DNA of 64,000 nucleotides. Source: Corynebacterium incognita. GTDB taxonomy: Bacteria > Actinomycetota > Actinomycetes > Mycobacteriales > Mycobacteriaceae. Position 1 is the stretch's first letter. Each line of letters opens with the position of its first letter. The translations under genes and the position numbers were made by a program. Shown one piece after another: positions 54,405 to 63,067 of this stretch. The stretch covers positions 1,364,001 through 1,428,000 of the forward strand of contig NZ_CP059404.1 in assembly GCF_014217255.1 (NCBI RefSeq), given 5' to 3'. The notes below the pieces were generated by a model, which had not been told where the DNA came from, did no database searches, and saw nothing but the letters and a program-made list of their open reading frames with translations.

Positions 54405-56869
54405 AGCCCGAACGCGTCGGCGATGTCCTCGGCGATCCTTTCGACGTCGCGCTGCACGTCACGCGGGGAAGGGTTGCTGCGGCTGCCGTTGTTGCCGCGC
54501 GAGGGGGATCCGTTGCCCCCGTTGTTTGACCGGTTGCTCGGCGACGCGGCAGGGGCCGGTGCCGACTGACCGGAGCCCGACGGCGCGGGTGCAGGGGCGG
54601 AATAGCCGGAACCGTCGGAGACCTGCAGGGTGACCTCGGCGCCCGGCTTCATACCGCCCTTGGGGCGTAGCGCGCGCACCACCTGGCCGGCGGGGACGTT
54701 GTTGCCGCCGACCTTGACCACCTTGACCTTGTAGCCTGCACCCTCGAGCTTCTTGCGGGCCTCGCCCTCACTCAAGTTGCGGACCTCGTCCAAGATGCCG
54801 CCCGCGGAGCCTTTGAGGAAGCGATCCTCCACGGGTGCCAGCTTGCCTGAGGTGGCTTCGGGGATCTGGGTGGCCAGGCGGAAGAAGGTGGCCGCGGGCT
54901 CCTTGCCGCCGAAGAGACTACCTTCGCCACACTGGCGCACCGGGGCGGTGCACAGCGGCTTGGTGGAGGTGCCGTCGTTGTAGATGTAGGGGGCGGCGGC
55001 GAAGCCGGAGTTGAAGCCCAGGAAGGCCGCGGACTGGTGGGACTCAGTGGTGCCGGTCTTGGCTGCCAGCGGGGTGCTCCAGCCGGCGGCGTTGGCCGCG
55101 CCTGACGCGGTGCCCTTGGTGGCGTCCTCGGACATGGCGTTAGCCAGGGCGTCGGCCTGCGGCTTGCCCATGGCCCGCTCGCAGTCGGGGCGCTCGAGGT
55201 AGACGTCGTTGCCGTTGCGGTCAGTGACCGAGGTAACGGGGTTAGGCTCGCACCACATGCCACCGGAAGCGATGGTGGCGCCCACGTTGGATAGCTCCAG
55301 CGGGTTCACCGGCGTGGGGCCCAGGGTGTAGGAGCCGAGGTTGGCCTCCTTGTTGAAATTCGCGATGGAATCATCCTCGCCATGCGTTCCCTTGTTGGCG
55401 TAGCTGCGCAGGCCCAGCTTGACCGACATATCCACGACGGCCGGGACGCCGACCTCCTCCAGCAACTGGATGAAGGTGGTGTTCGGGGAGTGCGCCAGCG
55501 CCTCTTTGAGCGTCATGGAGCCCTTGTAGGACGCCGCGTTTTCCACGCAGTAGTGGTTAGGTGGACAGTTCTCCGCGCCGCCGGCACCGAGGCCCTCGGC
55601 CTCGTAGCGTTTGGGTACGGGCAGGGTGTTGTCCAGGCCGTAGCCGGCGTTGATGGCGGCCGCAGCGGTGAAGATCTTAAAAATGGAGCCTGCGCCGTTG
55701 CCCACCATGGAATGGGGCTGCGGCAGGATGGTCTCGTTGGACTTCAAATCTAGGCCGTACTGGCGTGAGGACACCATGGCCAAGACCTTGCGGTCCGAGG
55801 CGCTCGGTTCTACGACGTTCATCACCTCAGCGACGCCCGCAGCGTCGGGGCTGGTGTGCTGGGTGACGGCGGCCTCGGCTTGCTTCTGCACCTGCGGGTC
55901 CAGGGTGGTCTTGATGGTGTAGGCGCCGTTTTCTAGCAGGCTGCGATCCACGCCCTTTTGCTCCAAGTAATCGATGGCGTAGTCACAGAAGAATCCTTTG
56001 TTGCCCGCACCGATGCAACCGTTGGGCAAGGTCGCAGGCTTCTTGAGGATGCCGAGGCTTTCCTCGGAGAGCTTGGTCGCTTCTTCTTTGGAGATGGCGC
56101 CGGTTGAGGCCATCGCGTTCAGTACCTGGTTGCGGCGCTTGACCACGGCGTCGGTGTTGGTCCAGGGGTTGAGGTACTCCGAGGACTGCACCATTCCGGC
56201 CAGCATAGCGGACTGCTTGACGTCGAGCTTAGAGGCGGAGGTGCCGAAATAGGTGCGGGCGGCGGCCTCCACCCCGTAAGCGTGGTTGCCCCACGGCACG
56301 AGGTTGAGGTAGTTGGTGAGCACCTCGTCCTTGGACAGCGACTTATCCAGTTTGGCCGCCATGCGGATCTCGCGGAGCTTGCGGCCGATGGACTGCTCGG
56401 TGGCGGCGGCGCGTTCCTCGTCGGAGTCCGCGGCCACGAGCAGCAGGTAGTTCTTCACGTACTGCTGGTGGAGCGTGGACGCGCCCTGGGTGACGCCGCC
56501 GGCCGCGAGGTTGGAGACGAGGGCGCGGAAGTTGCCCTGGAAGTCCACGCCGTTGTGCTCGTAGAACCGGCGGTCCTCGATGGCCACGATGGCGTCTTTC
56601 ATCGGCTGCGAGATTTTGTCGCCGGTCACGGGGTGGCGGCGGTGCTTGTATAGGTACGCCAGGTTCTTGCCGTGCGCGTCCTTGATCACGGTCACGCCGG
56701 GAGCTTTTCCGTCCTCGATGTTCTCTAACTCGGTGGCCATGGCTTCGTCGGCACGGCCGATGCCGACTCCCGCGACAGCGGAGACCGGGGTGAGGGTCAG
56801 CGCGATGAGCGCAGCCACGGCAAGGGTGGCGAGGATCAGTCTTCCCAGGGCTTTTGAAACAGTCACCAC
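54401..56869 (-). CDS. ponA: Class A penicillin-binding protein with PASTA domain
   Basis: An 822-residue bifunctional PBP. An N-terminal membrane helix precedes the glycosyltransferase domain (IVAIEDRRFYEHNGVDFQG, GASTLHQQYVKN, RKLREIRMA) and the transpeptidase domain with Ser-x-x-Lys (GAGSIFKIF), Ser-Pro-Asn (AHSPNTTF) and KTGT. One PASTA domain (LSEGEARKKLEGAGYKVKVV) and a Ser/Asn/Pro tail end the protein. It polymerises peptidoglycan at the cell poles. GTG start. It lies upstream of and divergent from whcA, as in C. glutamicum. Confidence 0.95.
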   Translation of the reverse strand: MVTVSKALGRLILATLAVAALIALTLTPVSAVAGVGIGRADEAMATELENIEDGKAPGVTVIKDAHGKNLAYLYKHRRHPVTGDKISQPMKDAIVAIEDRRFYEHNGVDFQGNFRALVSNLAAGGVTQGASTLHQQYVKNYLLLVAADSDEERAAATEQSIGRKLREIRMAAKLDKSLSKDEVLTNYLNLVPWGNHAYGVEAAARTYFGTSASKLDVKQSAMLAGMVQSSEYLNPWTNTDAVVKRRNQVLNAMASTGAISKEEATKLSEESLGILKKPATLPNGCIGAGNKGFFCDYAIDYLEQKGVDRSLLENGAYTIKTTLDPQVQKQAEAAVTQHTSPDAAGVAEVMNVVEPSASDRKVLAMVSSRQYGLDLKSNETILPQPHSMVGNGAGSIFKIFTAAAAINAGYGLDNTLPVPKRYEAEGLGAGGAENCPPNHYCVENAASYKGSMTLKEALAHSPNTTFIQLLEEVGVPAVVDMSVKLGLRSYANKGTHGEDDSIANFNKEANLGSYTLGPTPVNPLELSNVGATIASGGMWCEPNPVTSVTDRNGNDVYLERPDCERAMGKPQADALANAMSEDATKGTASGAANAAGWSTPLAAKTGTTESHQSAAFLGFNSGFAAAPYIYNDGTSTKPLCTAPVRQCGEGSLFGGKEPAATFFRLATQIPEATSGKLAPVEDRFLKGSAGGILDEVRNLSEGEARKKLEGAGYKVKVVKVGGNNVPAGQVVRALRPKGGMKPGAEVTLQVSDGSGYSAPAPAPSGSGQSAPAPAASPSNRSNNGGNGSPSRGNNGSRSNPSPRDVQRDVERIAEDIADAFGL

Positions 56870-57044
56870 TCATACACTAGGGGACTTTTCCCGTCTATGA
56901 AACAGCAAACTCCCCCCTAAAGTGTGACCTATTCGACTATTTGTGAAATCGGTGAATATACTTACACACGTTCCCTTGCTGTTAAGCCTACAGCCAGGGA
57001 TTATGCATTTATTTCGCGTCATTTTTGTTTATGAGGAGTGTTTG

Positions 57045-57404
57045 ATGACTTCAGCGCTAGTTGCCCCCGTCCGTGACACACCAGCAGCAGGTGCTAAGCA
57101 TTCCTCAGCGCGTTCCTCATCCACCACCATTGAGCGCGGGGAGTGGGTAACGCAGGCCGTGTGCCGTAAAGGGGATCCGGACGCATTGTTTGTGCGCGGT
57201 GCCGAACAGCGTCGCGCCGCCGCCATCTGCCGCCACTGCCCGGTGCTCACCGAGTGCCGTGCCGACGCCCTGGACAACCGCGTCGAATTCGGTGTGTGGG
57301 GTGGCCTGACGGAGCGTCAGCGCCGCGCACTGCTGCGCAAGAACCCCCACATCACCAACTGGGCGGAATACCTCGCTTCCGGTGGAGAGCTGCACGGTAT
57401 CTAG
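57045..57404 (+). CDS. whcA: WhiB-family iron-sulfur regulator (WhcA-like)
   Basis: A 119-residue Wbl protein. Four cysteines bind a 4Fe-4S cluster (VCRKGDPD, then CRHCPVLTEC), the turn GVWGGLTERQRR is the family GVWGG motif and the basic end LLRKNP binds DNA. Position beside the class A PBP suits WhcA, a negative regulator of oxidative-stress genes in C. glutamicum. GAGGAG seven bases before the ATG fixes the start. Confidence 0.9.
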   Translation: MTSALVAPVRDTPAAGAKHSSARSSSTTIERGEWVTQAVCRKGDPDALFVRGAEQRRAAAICRHCPVLTECRADALDNRVEFGVWGGLTERQRRALLRKNPHITNWAEYLASGGELHGI

Positions 57405-57433
57405 CGGCTGCAAATGTGACTAGGATTGTCCCC

Positions 57434-57589
57434 ATGAAGAAATGGGAATACTCCGTAGTACCTGTCCTGACTCACGCCGCGAAGCAGATCCTGGATAACT
57501 GGGGCGAAGACGGCTGGGAACTCGTCACCTTGACCCCCGGCCCGAACCCGGAAAATTTGGTGGCTTACTTCAAACGAGAGGTGGAATAA
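57434..57589 (+). CDS. DUF4177-like small protein
   Basis: A 51-residue protein, MKKWEYSVVPVLTHAAKQIL then DNWGEDGWELVTLTPGP, which has the WEY...GWELV pattern of DUF4177. Function unknown. It sits between whcA and a RidA-family gene; the latter begins three bases after its stop, so the two are co-translated. Confidence 0.82.
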   Translation: MKKWEYSVVPVLTHAAKQILDNWGEDGWELVTLTPGPNPENLVAYFKREVE

Positions 57590-57592
57590 ACC

Positions 57593-58051
57593 ATGTCCGC
57601 AACCCCCGGTGAGCGCCTGGCCGCTCTCGGCCTGACCCTCCCGGACGTCGCCAAGCCTTTGGCCGCCTACGTGCCCGCCGTCGTGGTGGGGAACCAGGTG
57701 TGGACCTCCGGCCAACTCCCGCTTGTCGACGGCTCCTTGCCCCAGGTCGGCAAAGTCGGCGCCGAGGTCTCCCCGGAGGACGCCGCCGACCTGGCGCGCA
57801 CCGCAGCGCTCAACGCTCTGGCCGCCATCGATGCCGAGGTGGGCCTAGACAATGTCACCCGCGCATTCAAGATCGTGGGCTTCGTGGCTTCCGCGCCGGG
57901 CTTCACCGGTCAGCCGGCCGTGGTTAATGGAGCGTCGGAACTCATCAAGGAAGTCCTGGGTGGCGTGCACGCGCGTTCCGCGGTGGGTGTCGCTGAGCTG
58001 CCGATGGGCACACCGGTGGAGATCGAAGTTAACGTGGAGTTTTCGCGTTAA
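57593..58051 (+). CDS. RidA/YjgF-family protein
   Basis: A 152-residue RidA-superfamily protein (YjgH-like subgroup) with VVGNQVWTSGQLPLVDG, TAALNALAAIDAEVGLDN and HARSAVGVAELPMGTPVEIE. The canonical catalytic Arg of RidA (R105) falls in the ARSAVG segment. Probable imine deaminase or related detoxifying hydrolase. It is adjacent to a metallo-beta-lactamase-fold gene (18 bases). Confidence 0.9.
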   Translation: MSATPGERLAALGLTLPDVAKPLAAYVPAVVVGNQVWTSGQLPLVDGSLPQVGKVGAEVSPEDAADLARTAALNALAAIDAEVGLDNVTRAFKIVGFVASAPGFTGQPAVVNGASELIKEVLGGVHARSAVGVAELPMGTPVEIEVNVEFSR

Positions 58052-58069
58052 TCGGATAGGCTAGAGGTC

Positions 58070-58882
58070 ATGGAGCATCCTGCATATAGTCAGCTTCGTC
58101 CAGTTACCCGCTCGGTGGGCGTGGTGCTGTGCGATAACCCTTCGTACACCGCCCTCGAGGGCACTAACACGTGGATCGTCCGCGCGGGGGAAGACTCCCG
58201 CGCCATCGTAGTGGATCCGGGCCCTGAGGATGAGGGGCACCTCAACGTCGTCCACGCCAAGGCCGGCGAGGTGGCGCTGATTCTGCTCACGCACCGCCAC
58301 GACGACCACGCCGACGGCGCGCAGCGCCTGCGCCAGCTCACCGGCGCCCCCATCCGCGCGGTGGACGCCAGCTACTGCAACGGCGCCGAGGCCCTGCAGG
58401 ACGGCGAGGTCATCGCGGTCGAGGGCATTACCCCGCGCCTGACCGTGGCGCTCACCCCGGGCCACACCGCGGATTCCGCCTCCTTCTTCGTGTGGAGCGG
58501 CGAGCCGGAGCAGTCCCAGCTGGAGGGCATCGTCACCGGCGACACCATCGCCGGCCGCCACACCACGCTGCTCTCTGAAACCGACGGCGACCTGGGCCAG
58601 TACCTGGAGTCGCTGACGATGCTGGAAGAGCGCGGCAAGGACATCACCCTGCTGCCGGGCCACGGCCCAGACACCGATGATGTGTCGGTCTTGGCACGCA
58701 AATATCTGGACCGCCGCGAGTTCCGCCTCTCCCAGATCCGGGAGCTGCGTGCGAAGCACGGCGAGGACGTGGATGTGAAGACTCTGGTGGACGAGATGTA
58801 CGACGACGTCGACCCGGTGCTGCGCCACGCTGCCGAGCAGTCCACCCGCACCGCGCTGAAGTACCTGGAGGCGCAGGCTTAA
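58070..58882 (+). CDS. Metallo-beta-lactamase-fold hydrolase
   Basis: A 270-residue MBL-fold enzyme. The metal motif is LTHRHDDHADGA (HxHxDH), with further ligands in LTPGHTADS and VTGDTIAG and the final LLPGHGPDT. Resembles the group containing LACTB2-like hydrolases and glyoxalase II; substrate unknown. It forms a cluster with the RidA gene. A bidirectional terminator follows. Confidence 0.88.
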   Translation: MEHPAYSQLRPVTRSVGVVLCDNPSYTALEGTNTWIVRAGEDSRAIVVDPGPEDEGHLNVVHAKAGEVALILLTHRHDDHADGAQRLRQLTGAPIRAVDASYCNGAEALQDGEVIAVEGITPRLTVALTPGHTADSASFFVWSGEPEQSQLEGIVTGDTIAGRHTTLLSETDGDLGQYLESLTMLEERGKDITLLPGHGPDTDDVSVLARKYLDRREFRLSQIRELRAKHGEDVDVKTLVDEMYDDVDPVLRHAAEQSTRTALKYLEAQA

Positions 58883-58908
58883 GCCCGCGCGCTCCTGCCG
58901 GAATAAGC

Positions 58909-58933
58909 AAAAACCCGCCCGAGGGCGGGTTTT
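58909..58933. terminator. Bidirectional terminator between the MBL gene and glxR
   Basis: AAAACCCGCCC and GGGCGGGTTTT form a GC-rich stem with a minimal loop between the convergent genes, T runs on both strands. Confidence 0.85.
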
Positions 58934-58951
58934 GTTGCGTTCAGGGTGCGG

Positions 58952-59635
58952 TTAGCGGGCGCGCTTGGCCAGGTGCTCGGTGTCCACGATGAGCACGGAC
59001 TTGCCCTCCAGGCGGATCCAGCCGCGGTGGGCGAAGGTCGCCAGCGCCTTGTTTACGGTCTCGCGGGAAGCGCCGACCAGCTGGGCGATTTCCTCCTGGG
59101 TGAGGTCGTGGTTGACGCGCAGCGCGCCGCCCTCCTGCACACCGAAGCGGTTGGCTAGCTGCAGCAGGGTCTTGGCCACGCGGCCCGGGACGTCGGTGAA
59201 GATGAGGTCCGCCAGGTTAGCGTTGGTGCGACGCAGACGACGAGCGAGCACGCGCAGCAGCTGCTGGGCGATGGAAGGGTGATCCTCGACCCACTGCTTG
59301 AGCATGTCGGAGTTCATCGTGGCGGCCTGAACCTCGGTCACGCACACGGCGGAGGAGGTGCGGGGGCCCGGATCGAAGATGGATAGCTCGCCGAACATAT
59401 CGGACGGGCCCATCACGGTCAGCAGGTTCTCACGACCGTCCGGGGCGTGGCGAGCCAGCTTAATCTTGCCGGAAGTGATGATGTAGAGGCGGTCGCCCGG
59501 CTCACCCTCTTCGAAGATGGTGGTACCGCGCGGGAAGCGCACCGACTCCATCTGCTCGATGAGATTGTTGACGGCAACCGGGTCTACTCCCTGGAAAATG
59601 CCTGCGCGGGAGAGGATGTCCTGAACGCCTTCCAC
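58952..59635 (-). CDS. glxR: cAMP-dependent global regulator GlxR (CRP family)
   Basis: A 227-residue CRP/FNR protein. The cyclic-nucleotide domain has [15 protein letters not shown] and [17 protein letters not shown] (phosphate-binding cassette), and the winged helix has [23 protein letters not shown] start with GGAG six bases upstream. It is the main carbon/respiration regulator in corynebacteria, recognising TGTGA-N6-TCACA. Divergent from nth. Confidence 0.94.
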   Translation of the reverse strand: MEGVQDILSRAGIFQGVDPVAVNNLIEQMESVRFPRGTTIFEEGEPGDRLYIITSGKIKLARHAPDGRENLLTVMGPSDMFGELSIFDPGPRTSSAVCVTEVQAATMNSDMLKQWVEDHPSIAQQLLRVLARRLRRTNANLADLIFTDVPGRVAKTLLQLANRFGVQEGGALRVNHDLTQEEIAQLVGASRETVNKALATFAHRGWIRLEGKSVLIVDTEHLAKRAR

Positions 59636-59875
59636 TTGTCACTCCTTTGAACAAACGTGTGCAGCAAGATAACGACTTTTATTCTACAGTGTAATTCATC
59701 ACGATTGGTACTTCAGTGCCGATACTTCACTTACACTGAGAAGTTTTGCGCCACGTTAGTTGAGGACTTTGGTCTCGAGCTTTTCCATCCACATGGCAAA
59801 AAGTGCCAGGCCAACGGGGAAGAGTACCACTACCGAAATCATAAGTTTCATTCTAGCGCACTATCATGGTGGCCT

Positions 59876-60505
59876 ATGCCCACTACCGTAGAACGAGCCC
59901 GTGAGATCTCCGCCCGCCTGGCTGCGGAGTACCCGGATGCGCGCTGTGAGCTGGATTTTTCCACGCCGCTGGAGCTGCTGGTGGCCACCGTCTTGTCGGC
60001 CCAGTGCACCGACGCCCGGGTCAACCAGGTCACGCCGGAGCTGTTTCGCCGCTTTCCGACGTCCCGTGACCTCGCTCGCGCCGAGCGTGGCGACCTCGAG
60101 CAGATCGTGCGCCCGCTGGGGTTTCAGCGCGCGAAGGCCGGGCACCTCCTCGGCATCGGCGAGCAGCTCACCGCCCACCACGACGGCGAGGTGCCCGCGG
60201 ATCTAGACGCGCTCGTGGCGCTGCCTGGCGTGGGGCGCAAAACCGCGCTGGTGGTGCTGGGCAACGCCTTCGGGCAGCCCGGCATTACGGTGGACACGCA
60301 CGTCACCCGGCTGGCCGGGCGGCTCGGGCTGAGCTCGGGCAGCACTCCGCTGCGCATTGAAAAGGACCTGTGCGCACTGGTGGACCGGGAGGAGTGGACC
60401 GTGTGGTCGCACCGGGTCATTCTTCACGGGCGGAGGGTGTGCACGGCGCGCTCGCCACGCTGCGGGGAATGCGTGCTCGCGAGTCTGTGTCCAAGCGCGG
60501 ACTAA
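59876..60505 (+). CDS. nth: Endonuclease III (Nth)
   Basis: A 209-residue DNA glycosylase/AP lyase. Helix-hairpin-helix LPGVGRKTALVVLG with catalytic Lys, catalytic Asp in TVDTHVTRLAGRLG, and the 4Fe-4S ligands C-x6-C-x2-C-x5-C in VCTARSPRCGECVLASLC. ATG at 59876 (MPTTVERAREIS) gives the standard length; the frame is open further upstream but has no family sequence there. Confidence 0.95.
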   Translation: MPTTVERAREISARLAAEYPDARCELDFSTPLELLVATVLSAQCTDARVNQVTPELFRRFPTSRDLARAERGDLEQIVRPLGFQRAKAGHLLGIGEQLTAHHDGEVPADLDALVALPGVGRKTALVVLGNAFGQPGITVDTHVTRLAGRLGLSSGSTPLRIEKDLCALVDREEWTVWSHRVILHGRRVCTARSPRCGECVLASLCPSAD

Positions 60506-60506
60506 G

Positions 60507-61127
60507 ATGAGACGCATTATGGAAGCAGGGGACAACGTGGATCCGGGGATGCGCCGCATGGTCATCGGCAGCGTCGTGGCGGCCGTGGTGCTGACTATCG
60601 CCGTCGTGGCCGCGGCCGTGTTCGTGTTGCGCGATCCTGCGCCGGCGGAAGACAACGCTGCGGAGCAGCGGGCGTCGGAAAGCGTGGACCCGCAGCTTGC
60701 TGCGGGACTGAAACGGTGCCCGGCGGGCCCGGTGGCCGGGGTGGAGCTGCCGTGCCTGGGGGAGACCGATGATACTGAGAAGAAGTCCGTGACCGTGGTC
60801 AACGTGTGGGCTTGGTGGTGCGGGCCTTGCCGGGACGAGCTTCCACTGGTGGCCGAGCTGCGTGCGCAGCACCCCGAGTGGACCGTCGTGGGCGTGCATG
60901 CGGATCCCAATCGCAACTCCGGCGCGGTGTTCCTGTCTGAGGTGGGGGCGGACCTGCCCAGTTACCAGGATGATTCCGGGACGTTCGCGGGGCAGCTCGG
61001 GCTGCCGGGGGTGATCCCGGTGACCGTGGTGGCCGTGGACGGGGAGATGGTGAAGATGTACCCCAAGACTTTTGAGAGCGTGGCGGAGCTCGAGGGCGCC
61101 GTGCGCGCTGCCGTGGGGAAGGCCTGA
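60507..61127 (+). CDS. Membrane-anchored thioredoxin-like (TlpA/ResA type) protein
   Basis: About 206 residues: an N-terminal signal anchor (MVIGSVVAAVVLTIAVVAAA), then a thioredoxin fold with WAWWCGPCRDELP (WCGPC active site) and GVIPVTVVAVDG (cis-Pro). Two cysteines before the domain (KRCPAGP, LPCLGET) could form a disulfide. Acts outside the membrane in thiol redox or cytochrome maturation. Start uncertain: ATG 60507, ATG 60519 or GTG 60537 (AGGGGA upstream). Its stop overlaps the NUDIX start. Confidence 0.87.
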   Translation: MRRIMEAGDNVDPGMRRMVIGSVVAAVVLTIAVVAAAVFVLRDPAPAEDNAAEQRASESVDPQLAAGLKRCPAGPVAGVELPCLGETDDTEKKSVTVVNVWAWWCGPCRDELPLVAELRAQHPEWTVVGVHADPNRNSGAVFLSEVGADLPSYQDDSGTFAGQLGLPGVIPVTVVAVDGEMVKMYPKTFESVAELEGAVRAAVGKA

Positions 61128-61816
61128 TGGCAGGCGAGAACACGACGCTGCGCCCGAGTGCGGCGCCGGACTGGCTGCGGCCCGCGCTGGGCGCTGCCGG
61201 ATCAGACATGAATGAGCTGTTACGGGGGCGGGGACCGCGCGCGGGCGCGAAGAGGGCGGCCGCGGTGCTCATCGCCATGACGGGCGACTCGCTAGATGAG
61301 GCCGAGGTCTTGCTCACCCATCGCTCGCCGAGCATGCGATCGCACTCGGGGCAGATTGCCTTCCCGGGCGGGCGCATCGATCCCAGGGACACTGGCCCGG
61401 TGGACGCGGCGCTGCGGGAAGCCACCGAGGAAACCGGCCTGGACCGCGCGGCCGTCACGCCGCTGGTGACGTTCGAGGAACTGTATATCGCGGTGACGGG
61501 CAACCCCGTCTACCCGGTCCTGGCCCACTGGCACACCCCGGCCGAGGTGGGTGTGGCCAGCCCCGACGAAACTGACGACGTATTCTTGGCGCCGCTGCCC
61601 GATCTCATAGCGCCCACGAACCGACTCATGGTGGGTTACGGCGGCTGGGCGGGGCCGGCGTTCTGGCACCGCGGCTACCTCATCTGGGGTTTCACGGGGG
61701 TGGTGCTGTCCAGCCTCATCGAGTACGCAGGCTGGGAAGATCCCTGGGATCGGGACACGGTGGCGGATGTGACGGAAATTGTCGGGCGCTCGCGCAATAA
61801 TGAAGTGATTCGATAG
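61127..61816 (+). CDS. NUDIX hydrolase, CoA pyrophosphatase type
   Basis: A 229-residue NUDIX enzyme. The NUDIX box is GRIDPRDTGPVDAALREATE plus ETGL, preceded by HSGQIAFPGGR, the CoA-pyrophosphatase signature (NuCoA). Hydrolyses CoA or CoA esters to phosphopantetheine derivatives. Its start overlaps the stop of the preceding thioredoxin-like gene by one base, so the nth-to-marP genes are probably a transcription unit. Confidence 0.9.
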   Translation: MAGENTTLRPSAAPDWLRPALGAAGSDMNELLRGRGPRAGAKRAAAVLIAMTGDSLDEAEVLLTHRSPSMRSHSGQIAFPGGRIDPRDTGPVDAALREATEETGLDRAAVTPLVTFEELYIAVTGNPVYPVLAHWHTPAEVGVASPDETDDVFLAPLPDLIAPTNRLMVGYGGWAGPAFWHRGYLIWGFTGVVLSSLIEYAGWEDPWDRDTVADVTEIVGRSRNNEVIR

Positions 61817-61861
61817 TGAAAACTGTGAAGACTGTACAGCGATGAGAAAGTAGGGGACACC

Positions 61862-63058
61862 GTGACGTCGTCACTCGTGGTGGACGGGTTGATTCTGCTC
61901 ATCGTCGCACTGGGATTGTGGACGGGTTGGCGCCAAGGAGCCATCGCCTCCATCCTGTCCGTGGTGGGCATCCTTGCGGGCCTGATCATCGGCATGGTGA
62001 CCGCACCGCTGCTCATGCGGCTGACTGAGGACGTGGCCATACGCTTCATCCTGGCCGTCGCTGTGTTGGTACTGTTTGTAGGTTTGGGACAAATGGCGGG
62101 GTCCGCGGTGGGCGCGAGCCTACGCGACCGGATGAAACAGCGCGACTCTCAGCGCGTGGACTCGGTGCTCGGCGCCATCTTCCAGACCATTTCCACCCTG
62201 CTGGTGGTGTGGCTCGTATCCATCCCGCTGGCCTCCGGGTTGCCGGGGGAAGCCGGCCGTGGGTTGCGTGGCTCGGAGATCCTTTCACGCCTCAACTCAA
62301 TGGCCCCGCCCGCGCTGGCGGACTTGCCCACCGGCATCGCCGCGCAGCTCACGGAGTCCGGGTTGCCGCCGCTGGTTGCGCCTTTCGACGGCACCCAGGC
62401 CGCCGCCGAGGTGGACGCTCCCGCCGAGGACGTCGCGGACAAGGAGATGCTGGATCGGGTGCGCCCCTCGGTCATCCATGTGCTGGGCGACGCCGACGGC
62501 TGCCGCCGCCGCCTCATGGGCTCCGGCTTCGTGGCGGACAAAGACTACGTGTTCACTAATGCCCACGTGGTGGCCGGCACGGACAAGGTCTACCTGGACA
62601 CAGTGCTGGGGATGAAGTCGGCCAAGGTGGTCTACTACAACCCTGACGTGGACATCGCGGTCTTGCACAGTCCGGATCTCAACCTGCCTGCCCTGCCGTG
62701 GGCGGAGCGCACCGCAGAGACGGGCGATGACGCCATCGTCATGGGCTTCCCCAACTCCGGACCTTTCCGGGCCACCCCCGTGCGCATCCGCGAGCGCCTC
62801 ATCATCGCCGGCCCGGACATTTACGCCAAGGGGCGTGTGGAGCGCGAGGCCTATCCCGTGCGCGGCAGCATCCGTCAAGGTAATTCGGGCGGGCCCATGA
62901 TGAACCCCGAAGGTGATGTGCTCGGCTTGGTCTTCGGTGCGTCCGTGGACGAGACCGAGACCGGCTATGCGCTGACCGCCGCCGAGGTGAAAAAGCATGT
63001 TGGCGACTACACCTCCCTGACCGAGAAGGTCGATACCGGGAAGTGCGTCGCCACGTAG
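61862..63058 (+). CDS. marP: MarP-type membrane serine protease
   Basis: A 398-residue protein. Four N-terminal membrane helices (CvpA-like, residues 1-130) are followed by a periplasmic chymotrypsin-fold protease with His in VFTNAHVVAGTD, Asp in NPDVDIAVLHS and Ser in RQGNSGGPMM. Cysteines in DGCRRRLMG and at the C-terminus (GKCVAT) match the redox-sensitive disulfide of mycobacterial MarP, which supports acid and oxidative resistance by processing a peptidoglycan hydrolase. GTG start. Confidence 0.93.
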   Translation: MTSSLVVDGLILLIVALGLWTGWRQGAIASILSVVGILAGLIIGMVTAPLLMRLTEDVAIRFILAVAVLVLFVGLGQMAGSAVGASLRDRMKQRDSQRVDSVLGAIFQTISTLLVVWLVSIPLASGLPGEAGRGLRGSEILSRLNSMAPPALADLPTGIAAQLTESGLPPLVAPFDGTQAAAEVDAPAEDVADKEMLDRVRPSVIHVLGDADGCRRRLMGSGFVADKDYVFTNAHVVAGTDKVYLDTVLGMKSAKVVYYNPDVDIAVLHSPDLNLPALPWAERTAETGDDAIVMGFPNSGPFRATPVRIRERLIIAGPDIYAKGRVEREAYPVRGSIRQGNSGGPMMNPEGDVLGLVFGASVDETETGYALTAAEVKKHVGDYTSLTEKVDTGKCVAT

Positions 63059-63067
63059 CGGGGCAGT

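Noticed and set aside
59687..59705. GlxR autoregulatory site before glxR (TGTAATTCATCAC)
   Set aside because: The half-site spacing is four instead of six bases and only part of TGTGA-N6-TCACA is matched.
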